A DNA stretch of 64,000 bases from JAPUME01 sp027294185 (GTDB taxonomy: Bacteria; Acidobacteriota; Terriglobia; UBA7540; JAPUME01): assembly GCA_963555835.3 (NCBI GenBank), contig CAUVWZ020000002.1:1612001-1676000 (forward strand). Reading direction: 5' to 3'. Under the pieces are notes generated by a model. That model saw only the letters and a program-made list of their open reading frames with translations. It ran no database searches and was not told the origin of the DNA. Of this stretch, positions 48,542 through 56,973 are shown in pieces (the first letter of the stretch is position 1; every line of letters begins with the position of its first letter). The position numbers and the translations under genes were made by a program.

Positions 48542-48628
48542 GGTGAGGTGCGTGAGTGGTTGAAACGGGCGGTCTCGAAAACCGCTTTCCGCGTAAGCGG
48601 GACGGGGGTTCGAATCCCCCCCTCACCG
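48542..48628 (+). tRNA. tRNA-Ser (anticodon CGA)
   Basis: An 87-nt cloverleaf. The acceptor stem is GGTGAGG (48542-48548) with CCTCACC (48621-48627) and discriminator G. The anticodon stem GCGGT/ACCGC encloses the loop CTCGAAA, giving anticodon CGA that reads UCG. A long variable arm (class II, typical of Ser) precedes the T arm GGGGGTTCGAATCCCCC. No CCA is encoded. The minus strand and other frames contain a spurious ORF characteristic of tRNA genes. Confidence 0.96.
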
Positions 48629-48671
48629 AATCTCTTCTCAGGCCGAGCAGAAAAGGGGATTAGGCAAGCCC

Positions 48672-49403
48672 ATGCTCAGAAAAGTTTTCCCTCCTTCCTG
48701 CCTCCTGCTAACTTTACTGGCACTTTCCGGACTCTGGCTCGGGGCCCAGGAACTGAAGAAGAAAGAAAAGAATCTCGAACCTGAGGATGTTCTCGGATTC
48801 GTCCACAAGTACTACAACGCCGGATTAGTGCTTACGGTTACCGAGGAAGAAGAAGTCAAGATGTCGGTTTCGCTCGGAGATGGTCCGGCCCGGCTCAACG
48901 TAAGCCAGGGGTTGCTGGACCTGACTCAGGGCGACTCGAGCATGCTCGGCTTTGCCATGGCTCATCAGTTGGGCCATGTCTATTCCTTCAATCGAAAAAT
49001 TCTCTATCGCGACCCCGATTGGCAGAGGGAACGGTGGAACAGGGCCGCGCGCGAAGAGGAATACCGCGCCGACCGCTTTGCCATCACCTTGCTCAGCTTC
49101 AGCCCGGACTTCATCACCACGGGCGCAAAGCGATTTCTGCTGGGATCCGGCCGAACCCTGGGAGACCGGGGTAATTTCTGCCATTCCCTGGAAGGAATGT
49201 TTCAGGGCCACGAACAGAGGGTTTTTGCCCCCTTCACGGATCGAGCCGAATTTGTGGATGAATCGGGCCGCTGGATCAGCCAGAATTTCGTCCAAACCAA
49301 CGCCTCCTTCTGGTCGAACGGCATCAACGACGCCGGGCGGAAGCGCCTGATCCGCGATTTCCAATCGATCATCCCTTCCATGGTTTGCTGGCCGCATTGC
49401 TGA
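48672..49403 (+). CDS. M48-like protein with altered HEXXH motif, exported
   Basis: A 243-residue exported protein with signal CLLLTLLALSGLWLGAQ. It shows the M48 metalloprotease layout: SVSLGDGPARLNVSQGLLDL corresponds to the strand and helix before the zinc site, then AHQLGHVYSFN at about residues 97-107, and the third-ligand region EEEYRADRFAIT at 128-139. The zinc-site motif reads H-Q-L-G-H where M48 peptidases have HEXXH. The catalytic Glu is thus Gln (CAG codon), so proteolysis is unlikely although zinc could still bind. It is possibly a pseudo-protease or chaperone of the secretory pathway. It follows tRNA-Ser by 43 bases. Confidence 0.65.
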   Translation: MLRKVFPPSCLLLTLLALSGLWLGAQELKKKEKNLEPEDVLGFVHKYYNAGLVLTVTEEEEVKMSVSLGDGPARLNVSQGLLDLTQGDSSMLGFAMAHQLGHVYSFNRKILYRDPDWQRERWNRAAREEEYRADRFAITLLSFSPDFITTGAKRFLLGSGRTLGDRGNFCHSLEGMFQGHEQRVFAPFTDRAEFVDESGRWISQNFVQTNASFWSNGINDAGRKRLIRDFQSIIPSMVCWPHC

Positions 49404-49683
49404 TTGTTAACGGTTCCCTGCTGAGGGCCGGTGCGTGCGCTTTGCGAGCACTCCTCGGCGGCTGAAGCCTGCGCGAGGTGAGGAAGGGGTTTTCTTCGGC
49501 ACCGCTGAAGCCGTCCAGAGCCTCCAGGGGTCGGAACGATGATTGAAGTAATCCCTCTTTCACTGGACACGCTCCACTTTTCAAGAACCCTCGGGCGGCG
49601 GGCCGTGCCCTGACCAATCGTACCTCGACAATCTGTGACCGGACGCTGTCCCCATTGCGGGTCATTCTATGAGATGGATTATT

Positions 49684-49707
49684 GGATGAATGGATGAATG
49701 GATGAAT
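49684..49707. repeat. 8-bp tandem repeat (GGATGAAT)x3
   Basis: Three perfect copies of GGATGAAT, in the spacer between the M48-like gene and the PilZ-coiled-coil gene. The spacer 49404-49742 otherwise shows no gene. Such short repeats may vary in copy number. Confidence 0.8.
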
Positions 49708-49742
49708 GGGCGGGCAGTGTCCTGCGGTTAGTCGGGATCCAT

Positions 49743-51488
49743 TTACGATTCGGAGGGTTCTTTAGAAGGGTCTTCTTTCGATGAAGTCTGCGGGGCCTCT
49801 CCCGGCTGCTGCATGGAAAATCCGACGTTCGAAAAGAGTTGGGCAAAGCGGTTCCGCATGGTCTCAGCGGATGCCTCGATCATTTTCCCCGATTTTTGTG
49901 TCAGCTCTTCGGAGATCATTTCCAGGGTATCCTCGGCATGCCGGTTCATGCGCTGGGCCAGGCCCTCGAGGATCTCGTCCACCTTTCCCTGCAATTCTCC
50001 CTGGATTCTCTTCTGGTTATCGTCCTGCCAACTCTGCAGTGATTCGCGGAGCTGCCCGGTCGCGTCACTTGTAACGGACTCAGCCTGGTCCCTCAGCTTC
50101 CCGAGCGCGCTTTCGCTTAGCTGGGTCACTTGCTTCTCATGCTCATCGAAGGTCGACTTGGCCGTCCGTTGAGCCTCTTCCATCGAGCCCTCCAACCGAG
50201 TGGAAACCTTATCCAGAGTACCGGAACATTGTTCCTGCGCGCCCTTGATCTCCTGCAGCAGACCTTCCCGAAGGGATTGCGCGACATGCTCGGCTTCCTC
50301 TGCGAATCGCTGCCGGGCCACCTCACCCATGCTGAAGGCGTTTTCCGTCAGGTCATCGCGCGCTTTTGCCAGCCGTTCTTCCAGGGAGTGTTTGGCGGAT
50401 TTCATAAGCGAGTCCCGGACGGTCTCGGAAACTTCAGACTGAACCTTGGCCAGCACGTCATCAAGGGCCTCGCTGGTCGAACGGCGCGCCTTTTCCGCCT
50501 GGGTCTCCAGGAGTTCCTCAATCTCCCCCACTACCTCGCCGGCTCTCTCCCGTTCATCCTCCACGATTTCGCTGGCCGTCTGAGCGGCATCCAGCACGTG
50601 CTCCAAATCCTTCTTCCCTTTGGTCAGGCGTTCTTCGACATCGCCAAGACGTTCGCCCTCTACCTGTTCGATCTTCTGCCGAAACCCGGTCAGTGCCTGC
50701 TCGGCTCGGGATTGAACGTCGGAGTCAATCCGGCGCACGGAGGTGACCATCCTCTTCTCGAAATCCTTGAGAACGGAGAGCAACACACCCTCGTAGCGTT
50801 CTTTCAATTTCGCTGTCGAACCCTCAAAGACCCGGTCGACGTCAGAAATGTCGATGTTCGGCTCTGGGGTCGGCTGCGGGGCGGGCGGTGGGGGAGGAGC
50901 AGCAGGCTCCGAGGGCTGGGTCGGGATGGAAGGCAATTTCACCCCGATCAGCGTTCCCGGCCCGGAAATCCCGGGGGTAGAACCGGCGCCAGGCGACGGC
51001 TTTTCCGGCTCAGCAGGCTTGGCCCCGATACCGACCGGAGGAGGTGCGGGAGGGGGAGGGGATACCTCTTTCTCCGGCGCCTTCGCCTGCGGTTTGGCAC
51101 CTGTTCCACCCTTGGCAGAAATCTCCTCCCAATCCTCGGGTGGGAAATCGATTCCCCAGAAGTTTTCAGCCTTGATTAATTGGATACCCAGTTCGGCCGG
51201 CTCGTTCGGTCCCGGCGGCTTGCCCAACCAGACGACATTCGCTTTTGTGATGTGACCCAGCGCCCGGTTCTCCACGGCCAGTTCGGCCCCCAGAGCCAGC
51301 TTGTATTTGGTAAGAACCTTGGCGCCCTGTTTGTTGATCACCAAAGTGCGGGTGGACTCCTGGAAGTTCTTACCGGAGGTGTCCTGCCCGCTAAGCATGA
51401 CAGGGATGGCAATCGGGACACGGGTGCTTCGGCGTCCGGCGGCCCCGCCTTCCAGTGCCTTGGGCATTTCTGTAGTTCGTCGCCCCAT
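49743..51488 (-). CDS. PilZ domain fused to a proline-rich linker and long coiled coil
   Basis: A 581-residue protein with three parts. Residues about 18-120 are PilZ-like, with RRSTRVPI as the first arginine motif and VINKQGAKVL in place of the (D/N)xSxxG motif, so nucleotide binding is doubtful. Residues 125-225 are a Pro/Ala-rich linker (SPPPPAPPPVG, PPPPPAPQPTPEP). The remaining 340 residues are predicted continuous coiled coil (KARRSTSEALDDVLAKVQSE, LEERLAKARDDLTENAFSMG), like apolipoprotein or chemoreceptor-type helices. There is no signal peptide, so it is cytoplasmic. I know no named family with this layout; a c-di-GMP- or scaffold-related role is only a guess. It follows no partner gene. 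Confidence 0.75.
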   Translation of the reverse strand: MGRRTTEMPKALEGGAAGRRSTRVPIAIPVMLSGQDTSGKNFQESTRTLVINKQGAKVLTKYKLALGAELAVENRALGHITKANVVWLGKPPGPNEPAELGIQLIKAENFWGIDFPPEDWEEISAKGGTGAKPQAKAPEKEVSPPPPAPPPVGIGAKPAEPEKPSPGAGSTPGISGPGTLIGVKLPSIPTQPSEPAAPPPPPAPQPTPEPNIDISDVDRVFEGSTAKLKERYEGVLLSVLKDFEKRMVTSVRRIDSDVQSRAEQALTGFRQKIEQVEGERLGDVEERLTKGKKDLEHVLDAAQTASEIVEDERERAGEVVGEIEELLETQAEKARRSTSEALDDVLAKVQSEVSETVRDSLMKSAKHSLEERLAKARDDLTENAFSMGEVARQRFAEEAEHVAQSLREGLLQEIKGAQEQCSGTLDKVSTRLEGSMEEAQRTAKSTFDEHEKQVTQLSESALGKLRDQAESVTSDATGQLRESLQSWQDDNQKRIQGELQGKVDEILEGLAQRMNRHAEDTLEMISEELTQKSGKMIEASAETMRNRFAQLFSNVGFSMQQPGEAPQTSSKEDPSKEPSES

Positions 51489-51594
51489 AAACCTTTAATT
51501 ATATACCCATTCCAATAAAGTTCTTCAATCGAAGAACTCGAAGGCCACTGCACAATCCGTATCCAACTAACATAAAGGGAGTTACACTGCGACG

Positions 51595-52269
51595 CTACCG
51601 GCCTCTTTTGAGACGACCCACATAGGCATCAGCTTCCCGCGTGGGCTTCGGGATGCGGTAGCCCTCATAGGTGGCCATCGTCAATCGCAGGGCAGACTGA
51701 AGGCTGATGCGATGCCCCGGGGATACAAAGACAGGTCGAGTGCCCGGGCGGGTCCGTAATACGGCGCCGATTCGATCCCCTCGGTCCGTGAGAGGGGACC
51801 ATGCACCCGAAACGTCGGCCGGTTCTTCGTATTGGCCCACTAAACGCGACTTGGCCACGCCGACGGTCGGTCGGTCGAGAAGCAATCCCAAGTGACAGGC
51901 GATTCCAAACCGGCGAGGGTGAGCCAAACCATGACCGTCGCAAAAGATGAGGTCGGGAACGATTGTAAGTTTTCGAATCGCCGCCAGCAGCACCGGTATC
52001 TCGCGAAAAGCCAGCAACCCGGGAATATAGGGAAAGGTAAGCTTCCGGGTGGCGTGCCGCCGCTCTACCTCTACCAAATCAGGGAAGCGATAGACCACCA
52101 CACCGCTGAAGCCAACCCCGCTTCGCGCATCCAAGGCGATGTCGGCCCCTGCCACCGTGCGAATCGGTTTCCATCGATCGACCGGCACGACCCGGCGGCG
52201 GAGTCGCTCCTGCAGTTCACGTGCCTCGGCGGGCCTCAGATTCCAATTGCGTGGTTCGCGGACCTTCAT
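51595..52269 (-). CDS. nfi: Endonuclease V
   Basis: Cuts DNA or RNA near deaminated bases such as inosine. The 224-residue protein has the family motifs: AGADIALDARSGVGFSGVVV (first catalytic Asp), LTFPYIPGLLAFREIPVLL, LIFCDGHGLAHPRRFGIACH with the second Asp, and LLLDRPTVGVAKSRLVGQY. Later parts (GTRPVFVSPGHRISLQSALR, then GYRIPKPTREADAYVG) complete the fold. Start ATG 52269. No operon partner; the PilZ-coil gene lies downstream on the same strand. Confidence 0.93.
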   Translation of the reverse strand: MKVREPRNWNLRPAEARELQERLRRRVVPVDRWKPIRTVAGADIALDARSGVGFSGVVVYRFPDLVEVERRHATRKLTFPYIPGLLAFREIPVLLAAIRKLTIVPDLIFCDGHGLAHPRRFGIACHLGLLLDRPTVGVAKSRLVGQYEEPADVSGAWSPLTDRGDRIGAVLRTRPGTRPVFVSPGHRISLQSALRLTMATYEGYRIPKPTREADAYVGRLKRGR

Positions 52270-52459
52270 CGCAGATCATTGCCGGGAAGTTCTCCCGGTT
52301 CGTTGGCAGCCGGGGTTCCCTTTAGAAATCGAATCACAGATGAAAACGAAAGGCCCGCCCGTCGTTCAAAGTGTTGGTGATCTGTCCGAAGGCCGGGGAA
52401 GTCAACTGGGTTGAAGGCTCGGCGAACTGTGGCGTATTCAGGAAATCGTGATTATCACC

Positions 52460-52488
52460 TTGACGCAAGGTTTGATTCGGCATATCCT
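52460..52488 (+). promoter_or_regulatory. Promoter for a leaderless transcript
   Basis: TTGACG (52460-52465) and TATCCT (52483-52488) are 17 bases apart. The ATG at 52495 lies at the position expected for transcription start (7 bases after the -10 box), so the mRNA would begin at the start codon. Confidence 0.5.
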
Positions 52489-52494
52489 CGCTCC

Positions 52495-53211
52495 ATGCTT
52501 GGTGTACCGAGGCGCTTGGGGGCTTTTCTAATGGCTTCAGGAATAAGCGCCATTGGTGCGGCGATTTTCTGGATATTCGATATTTGGGAACTTTGGAATC
52601 ATGCGGTAACAGCCGTGAATATAGCATTGCTTTTTTTTACTTTTTTCGTCTTGATAGCAATGCGGGAAGTATGGAATAGCATGGAGGCAGTTAAATTCTC
52701 AATTGAACCGAATTGGCAGCAGTCCCAACAGTGCGTATGGCACCATCACGTGGAAAAGGATAAGGAGTATTTTGAGCTACGGACCGCCATTAAACTTCGA
52801 TTTAATAACGGCGATATAGTACCCCATGTCGTGAAAACGGCGGAATTGATTCTGCTGTGCCCTTGGTGGCATTGGTGGTCCAGGAAGCTCGCGAATTCTT
52901 ATTATGTGTCCCTATATTCCAAGGATACTCACCCGATGGGACGGTTTGATTTATCCGGCCCTGGGATTAAGGTTCAACCTCATTCGATGACCGAATATAT
53001 ATATTTTAGATTTTCAACGGAATTGCCGCTTGGTATTTCATCGTTAAAACACCATGTCGCCAGGCTGAGGTTTGAAATTTTGGGCCGAAGAGAAAAAATA
53101 CTTTCAATGTCTGTGCGTTGTCCGCGTCCGCACGAATTTTTCAACTATGATTCTGATGCTAGGCCGTTAGTTGCTGATACGACACAGACCCCGAACGAAC
53201 CAAACGAATGA
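52495..53211 (+). CDS. Hypothetical two-helix membrane protein, 3' end probably replaced by IS sequence
   Basis: A 238-residue protein with two N-terminal helices (LGAFLMASGISAIGAAIFWI and TAVNIALLFFTFFVLIAM) and a beta-rich soluble part (FELRTAIKLRFNNGDIVPHV, then LSGPGIKVQPHSMTEYIYFR, VARLRFEILGRREKILSMSV). I recognise no family. The base composition is AT-rich compared with neighbours. The last 17 or so residues (ARPLVADTTQTPNEPNE) lie over the end of the IS1595 transposase gene, read on the opposite strand, so the authentic C-terminus was probably lost. The start ATG 52495 coincides with the predicted transcription start, making it leaderless. Confidence 0.55.
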   Translation: MLGVPRRLGAFLMASGISAIGAAIFWIFDIWELWNHAVTAVNIALLFFTFFVLIAMREVWNSMEAVKFSIEPNWQQSQQCVWHHHVEKDKEYFELRTAIKLRFNNGDIVPHVVKTAELILLCPWWHWWSRKLANSYYVSLYSKDTHPMGRFDLSGPGIKVQPHSMTEYIYFRFSTELPLGISSLKHHVARLRFEILGRREKILSMSVRCPRPHEFFNYDSDARPLVADTTQTPNEPNE

Positions 53212-54055
53212 GGGTATCCCGCAACAGATAGGGATTCTTGCGATTGTCGAATCGGAACTCAAACTCATCGAGGTAGGCAGGAAGATGTTTGGCACTGATT
53301 TGGTGAAAAGCCCCCACAATCGACCTCTTGAACAACGAAAATGCCCCCTCTACCGTGTTGGTATGAACATCTCCGCGTACCCATTCTTCCTTGGAGTGGT
53401 TCACCGTTTCATGGTTGGTATCGTGGTCCGCAATACCCCTATAGGCAGGCAACTCATCAGTCATAATGGTCTTGGTGGCGGGATCGGTATGTTTTTTGAT
53501 GAATTCGTGGAGGGCTTTTCTGGTAGCCCGCTTCCCTACTTTCAACCGAACAGGGCCGCCGCGTTCTATAGCCCCGAGAACCATAGTCTTGTTTCCGGTA
53601 TACCTGCGGCCCATTCCTTTCTTCCGTCCGCCGATATAAGTCTCATCAACTTCGACAATTCCGTCAAGCAAGGAAGTATCGGCATCCTTGACGGCGGCGC
53701 GAATCCGATGGCAAAGATACCAAGCTGTTTTATAGCTGACCTTCAGGGTCCTCTTGATCTGGTTTGCAGAGATGCCCTTCCTGGATTCACACATGAGGTA
53801 GATAGCGGCGAACCATTTTGGCAGAGGCAAATGGGAATCATGGAAAATGGTTCCAGCGGTTGCGGAGAACTGATAGCGGCATGAATCACAATCGAACTGA
53901 CCACGTTTTTTTATTCGGGAAATCTTGTCGCTATTGCAGCGAGGGCAGCGCACTTCCTTTGGCCAGCGAAGTTCTTCTAAGGCGGTACGGCACTTTTCCT
54001 CGCAATGGAACCGAGACATCAAAGTCAGCAAATCTATATTTCGGGTGGTTTTCAT
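53159..54055 (-). CDS. IS1595-family (ISXO2-like) transposase
   Basis: A 298-residue transposase with a zinc ribbon (RCPRCNSDKISRIKKRGQFD, then CDSCRYQFSATAGTIFHDSH) and an ISXO2-like DDE domain: GIVEVDETYIGGRKKGMGRR, IMTDELPAYRGIADHDTNHE, VNHSKEEWVRGDVHTNTVEG and AFSLFKRSIVGAFHQISAKH. All key acidic residues are present, so it should be functional. A strong promoter lies 150 bases upstream within the divergent ORF. The start codons of the two genes are only one base apart (CATAATG). Confidence 0.95.
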   Translation of the reverse strand: MKTTRNIDLLTLMSRFHCEEKCRTALEELRWPKEVRCPRCNSDKISRIKKRGQFDCDSCRYQFSATAGTIFHDSHLPLPKWFAAIYLMCESRKGISANQIKRTLKVSYKTAWYLCHRIRAAVKDADTSLLDGIVEVDETYIGGRKKGMGRRYTGNKTMVLGAIERGGPVRLKVGKRATRKALHEFIKKHTDPATKTIMTDELPAYRGIADHDTNHETVNHSKEEWVRGDVHTNTVEGAFSLFKRSIVGAFHQISAKHLPAYLDEFEFRFDNRKNPYLLRDTLIRLVRSGSVSYQQLTA

Positions 54056-54056
54056 A

Positions 54057-54197
54057 ATGCCCTCACAGCGAAAGCCAGTACGGGAACTAACAACCGATGA
54101 ATTGATGAAGCGGATATTCCCGAAGAAAGTCCGTGATACTCTGAAGAAAGCAGCGCACGAGAAGGATCAGAAACAGCCAAGGAAATCTTCATCATGA
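54057..54197 (+). CDS. 46-codon ORF divergent from the IS1595 transposase
   Basis: ATG 54057 opens MPSQRKPVRELTTDELMKRI followed by FPKKVRDTLKKAAHEKDQKQ and a short Lys/Ser tail. The pattern of basic and acidic residues around ELTTDELMKRIFPK looks like a small conserved protein family that I have seen near transposases, though I cannot name it. It could be a passenger or a regulator of transposition. The transposase promoter would transcribe antisense across the whole ORF. No clear promoter or Shine-Dalgarno site is visible for it. Confidence 0.5.
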   Translation: MPSQRKPVRELTTDELMKRIFPKKVRDTLKKAAHEKDQKQPRKSSS

Positions 54198-54201
54198 GGA
54201 A

Positions 54202-54230
54202 AGTATATAGGGGGATTAGCCCTGTGTCAA
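54202..54230 (-). promoter_or_regulatory. Strong sigma-70 promoter of the IS1595 transposase
   Basis: On the minus strand TTGACA (54225-54230) and TATACT (54202-54207) are separated by 17 bases. The transcript would run through the divergent ORF in antisense and reach the transposase start at 54055. Confidence 0.7.
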
Positions 54231-54471
54231 GTATATAATCACGCAGGAAATTCACCGATTCGGCTCGAAAGGTGAGGCTCTTCTCCGAGGAAAGACGCCA
54301 GCTCTTCGAAAGTATAGTAGATAATTCCAGTACCTCATGAAAAACCTGCGGCTGTTCCAATTTATTGACGGCGCCTTCGCACAGGTTGCGTAATCTGCAA
54401 GGTCTGTGTAAGAATCAGCAGGCAATAGTTCCAGGCTGGCCCGAACTCTTTGCCACCTCCATCTTTTCACC

Positions 54472-55806
54472 ATGGCTGAAATCTTCCCATTTCGCGCCGC
54501 AAGTTACAATTTGAAAGCCATAACGGATCTTTCCAAGGTAGTCACTCAACCCTACGACAAAATCACGCCGGAGGTGCAGGACAACTGCTACGAACGGGAT
54601 CCTCACAACCTGGTCCGCATCCTGCTGGGCCGCGCGGAGCCTGAAGATAACGACAGGGAAAATGTCTACACGCGGGCTTCCCGAACCTTCAAACGATGGA
54701 TGGACGATGAGATTCTGGTTCCACAACGCCAGGCCGCTCTCTACCCTTACTTTCAGCAATACCAGCTCCCGGGTCGGCCCGGGTTGCGCCAAATGCGAAA
54801 GGGCTTCATCGGCTTGACCAAGCTCGAAGAATATTCAAAAGGGATCGTACATCGCCACGAGGAGACGCACTCGGGCCCGAAACAGGATCGCCTGGAACTT
54901 CTGAAATCGACCCGCGCTCATTTCGGCCAGCTTCTCGTCCTCTACCCTGACCCGGCGGGGGAAATCGAACGCATCCTCGATGCCGCCACCGACCACCCCG
55001 CCTGGATGCAGGTTACAGACGATTACGGCGTTCTGCACCGTGTGTGGAGATCGCGGCGTGAGCAGGAGATTCTGGACATTGTGGCAAAGATGAAAGATAA
55101 GCCGCTGGTCATGGGGGACGGGCACCACCGCTACGAAACGGCCCTCGCTTACCGCCGCCTCCGCCAGGAGCAGGGAGCGGAAGATTCCCGGGCCGATTTT
55201 GTGATGATGACTTTCGTGCGGATGGAGTCGAACGGCCTGACGATTCTACCCACGCATCGCCTCCTCCACAGCCTGGATTCCTTCCATTGGGAACAATTCA
55301 GGAAGAAAGCGGCGGACCTGTTTGAACTGGAAGAAGTGGACTTGTCTTCGACCGAAAGAGAGAAGGGATTCCAGGACCGTCTGGCCCAAACCAGGGGCGA
55401 ACGGCCCACGCTCGGGGTCAGGGCCGGGGGAGTTGCCGGTGGCCTGCTGATGCGGCTGCGCCCCGATATCGACCTGGCGAAACTTCTGCCGGACTGCCCC
55501 CCCGAGCAACGCGACCTCGACGTCGTAATCCTCCACCGCCTGGTGATTGAGAGATTGCTGGGGATAACCAAGGAAGCGGTTCGGAAGCAGACGAACATTC
55601 GCTACGTGCGCGAGTGGGACCAGGGCGTCCAAGCGGTTTCAAGCGGCGAAGCCCAGCTCTGCTGCTTCCTCAATTCCACTCCCATTAAGAAGATGGTGGA
55701 AAATGCTCTGGCCGACCTGCCGCTTCCACAGAAGTCGACCGACTTCTACCCCAAGCTCCTCTCCGGCCTCGCGATCTATTGGATGGATAATCCGCTGGGG
55801 CTTTGA
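54472..55806 (+). CDS. DUF1015-family protein
   Basis: A 444-residue protein of the DUF1015 family, widespread in Acidobacteriota and other bacteria, function unknown. Family traits: FPFRAASYNLKAITDLSKVV with TQPYDKITPEVQDNCYERDP (N-terminal Tyr-Asp box), HNLVRILLGR, a KGFIGLTKLEEYSKGIVHRH stretch with HEETHSGPKQDRLELLKSTR, MGDGHHRYETALAYRR and LTILPTHRLLHSL. The spacer 54198-54471 before it has no other gene. Nothing in context suggests a pathway; ribD converges on it from the other strand. Confidence 0.9.
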   Translation: MAEIFPFRAASYNLKAITDLSKVVTQPYDKITPEVQDNCYERDPHNLVRILLGRAEPEDNDRENVYTRASRTFKRWMDDEILVPQRQAALYPYFQQYQLPGRPGLRQMRKGFIGLTKLEEYSKGIVHRHEETHSGPKQDRLELLKSTRAHFGQLLVLYPDPAGEIERILDAATDHPAWMQVTDDYGVLHRVWRSRREQEILDIVAKMKDKPLVMGDGHHRYETALAYRRLRQEQGAEDSRADFVMMTFVRMESNGLTILPTHRLLHSLDSFHWEQFRKKAADLFELEEVDLSSTEREKGFQDRLAQTRGERPTLGVRAGGVAGGLLMRLRPDIDLAKLLPDCPPEQRDLDVVILHRLVIERLLGITKEAVRKQTNIRYVREWDQGVQAVSSGEAQLCCFLNSTPIKKMVENALADLPLPQKSTDFYPKLLSGLAIYWMDNPLGL

Positions 55807-55850
55807 CCCTATCCCCAGGCATGGATCGTCAATCAACCATCAACCATCGA

Positions 55851-56945
55851 TCATCGCTTCATCGGATACGCCGTCAGAAGCCAGCACGTTCCCACCTGAG
55901 AGAAGCTGGTCACCTGTAATTCCATCGCATCCGCAAGCCGGGCCACGCCGCGCCCTTCGATGGCCGAGACGGCATTTGCCGCCCCAATAATCTTCGGCGC
56001 CAGAAACCATTGAACCTTATCCACTAATTTCTGATCGAAGAAGCTGCCCAACACCTGCCCACCACCCTCGACCAGGATGCTGATCATTCCCCGCCTTGCA
56101 AGCTTGCGAAGCAGGGGCCTCAGGGGCACGCGGTGTTTACCGGGAAATCTCCAAATCTCGACCCCGCGCTCCTCAAGGGCGCGTGCCTTACGTTGGTTGG
56201 CCGCCCCGGTAACAGCGACAATCAATCTCCTGCTCCGAACCACTCGCGCCTTCAAGGGAATCCGCAAGCGTGAATCGAGAACGATTCTCCAGGGGTCATG
56301 TGCACCCTTGACGCGGCTGCCGAGATGAGGGTCGTCCGCCAGAACCGTGCCGATGCCGACGAGCACGGCTTGATTCTCCTTTCGTAGTTCCCGTCCCAGG
56401 GCGCGTGCGCGCGCGTCGGTAATCCATTTGGCATCCTTACGGGCGGTCGATATCTTTCCGTCGAGCGTTGCCGCTACCTTGACGGTAACAAAGGGAAGTC
56501 CGGTGGCCATGAACTTGAAATAGGGTTCGTTCGCGAGCTCGGCTTCCGGGGCGCAGACCTCTCCCCGAACTCGAAGACCCGCCCGCCGCAACCGGGCGGC
56601 TCCTTTACCCCGCACCCGGGGATTCGGGTCCTTGACGGCGTAGACGACCTGACGCACTCCTGCTTTGATAATGGCTTCCGTACAAGGAGGGGTTTTACCG
56701 AAATGGCAACAAGGTTCCAGAGTAACGTAGAGGGTTGAACCGCGGGCCTTCACTCCCGCCCGTCGAAGAGCTTCTATTTCCGCGTGCGGCAGTCCCGGGC
56801 GTTTGTGGTAACCCCGGCCGACAACCTTGCTGCCCTTGACAATGATGCAACCCACCCGGGGATTCGGGAACGTTGCCGCGCCGGCACTCAGAGCCAACCG
56901 GATTGCTTCCCGCATGGCCCGCATAGTTTGATGGTGGTCAGGCAA
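55851..56945 (-). CDS. ribD: Bifunctional riboflavin-specific deaminase/reductase
   Basis: Catalyses steps two and three of the riboflavin pathway: deamination of the pyrimidine, then NADPH reduction of the ribosyl side chain. The N-terminal deaminase has the zinc site GLPHAEIEALRRAG and TLEPCCHFGKTPPCTEAIIK. The C-terminal reductase (FVTVKVAATLDGKISTARKD, WITDARARALGRELR, then VGIGTVLADDPHLGSRV and ISILVEGGGQVLGSFFDQKL) is complete. 364 residues is the family size. It is the last gene of the rib operon and ends 45 bases from the convergent DUF1015 gene. Confidence 0.97.
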   Translation of the reverse strand: MPDHHQTMRAMREAIRLALSAGAATFPNPRVGCIIVKGSKVVGRGYHKRPGLPHAEIEALRRAGVKARGSTLYVTLEPCCHFGKTPPCTEAIIKAGVRQVVYAVKDPNPRVRGKGAARLRRAGLRVRGEVCAPEAELANEPYFKFMATGLPFVTVKVAATLDGKISTARKDAKWITDARARALGRELRKENQAVLVGIGTVLADDPHLGSRVKGAHDPWRIVLDSRLRIPLKARVVRSRRLIVAVTGAANQRKARALEERGVEIWRFPGKHRVPLRPLLRKLARRGMISILVEGGGQVLGSFFDQKLVDKVQWFLAPKIIGAANAVSAIEGRGVARLADAMELQVTSFSQVGTCWLLTAYPMKR

Positions 56946-56973
56946 GAGATTAGGGAGCGAGTTGCGTCGTCCG

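Larger units (their letters stand above)
53150..54240 (-). mobile_element. Insertion sequence, IS1595 family
   Basis: A compact element with a transposase and a divergent small ORF. Border candidates share the core GACACAG (53182-53188 and, reverse complemented, 54223-54229), but the left one falls inside the transposase reading frame, so exact ends are uncertain. The right part also contains a strong minus-strand promoter. The AT-rich membrane-protein gene runs into its left end. Confidence 0.7.

Noticed and set aside
48509..48784. 91-codon ORF across the tRNA-Ser gene
   Set aside because: The peptide EVREWLKRAVSKTAF is the well-known artefact of translating tRNA-Ser genes; the frame has no ribosome binding site.
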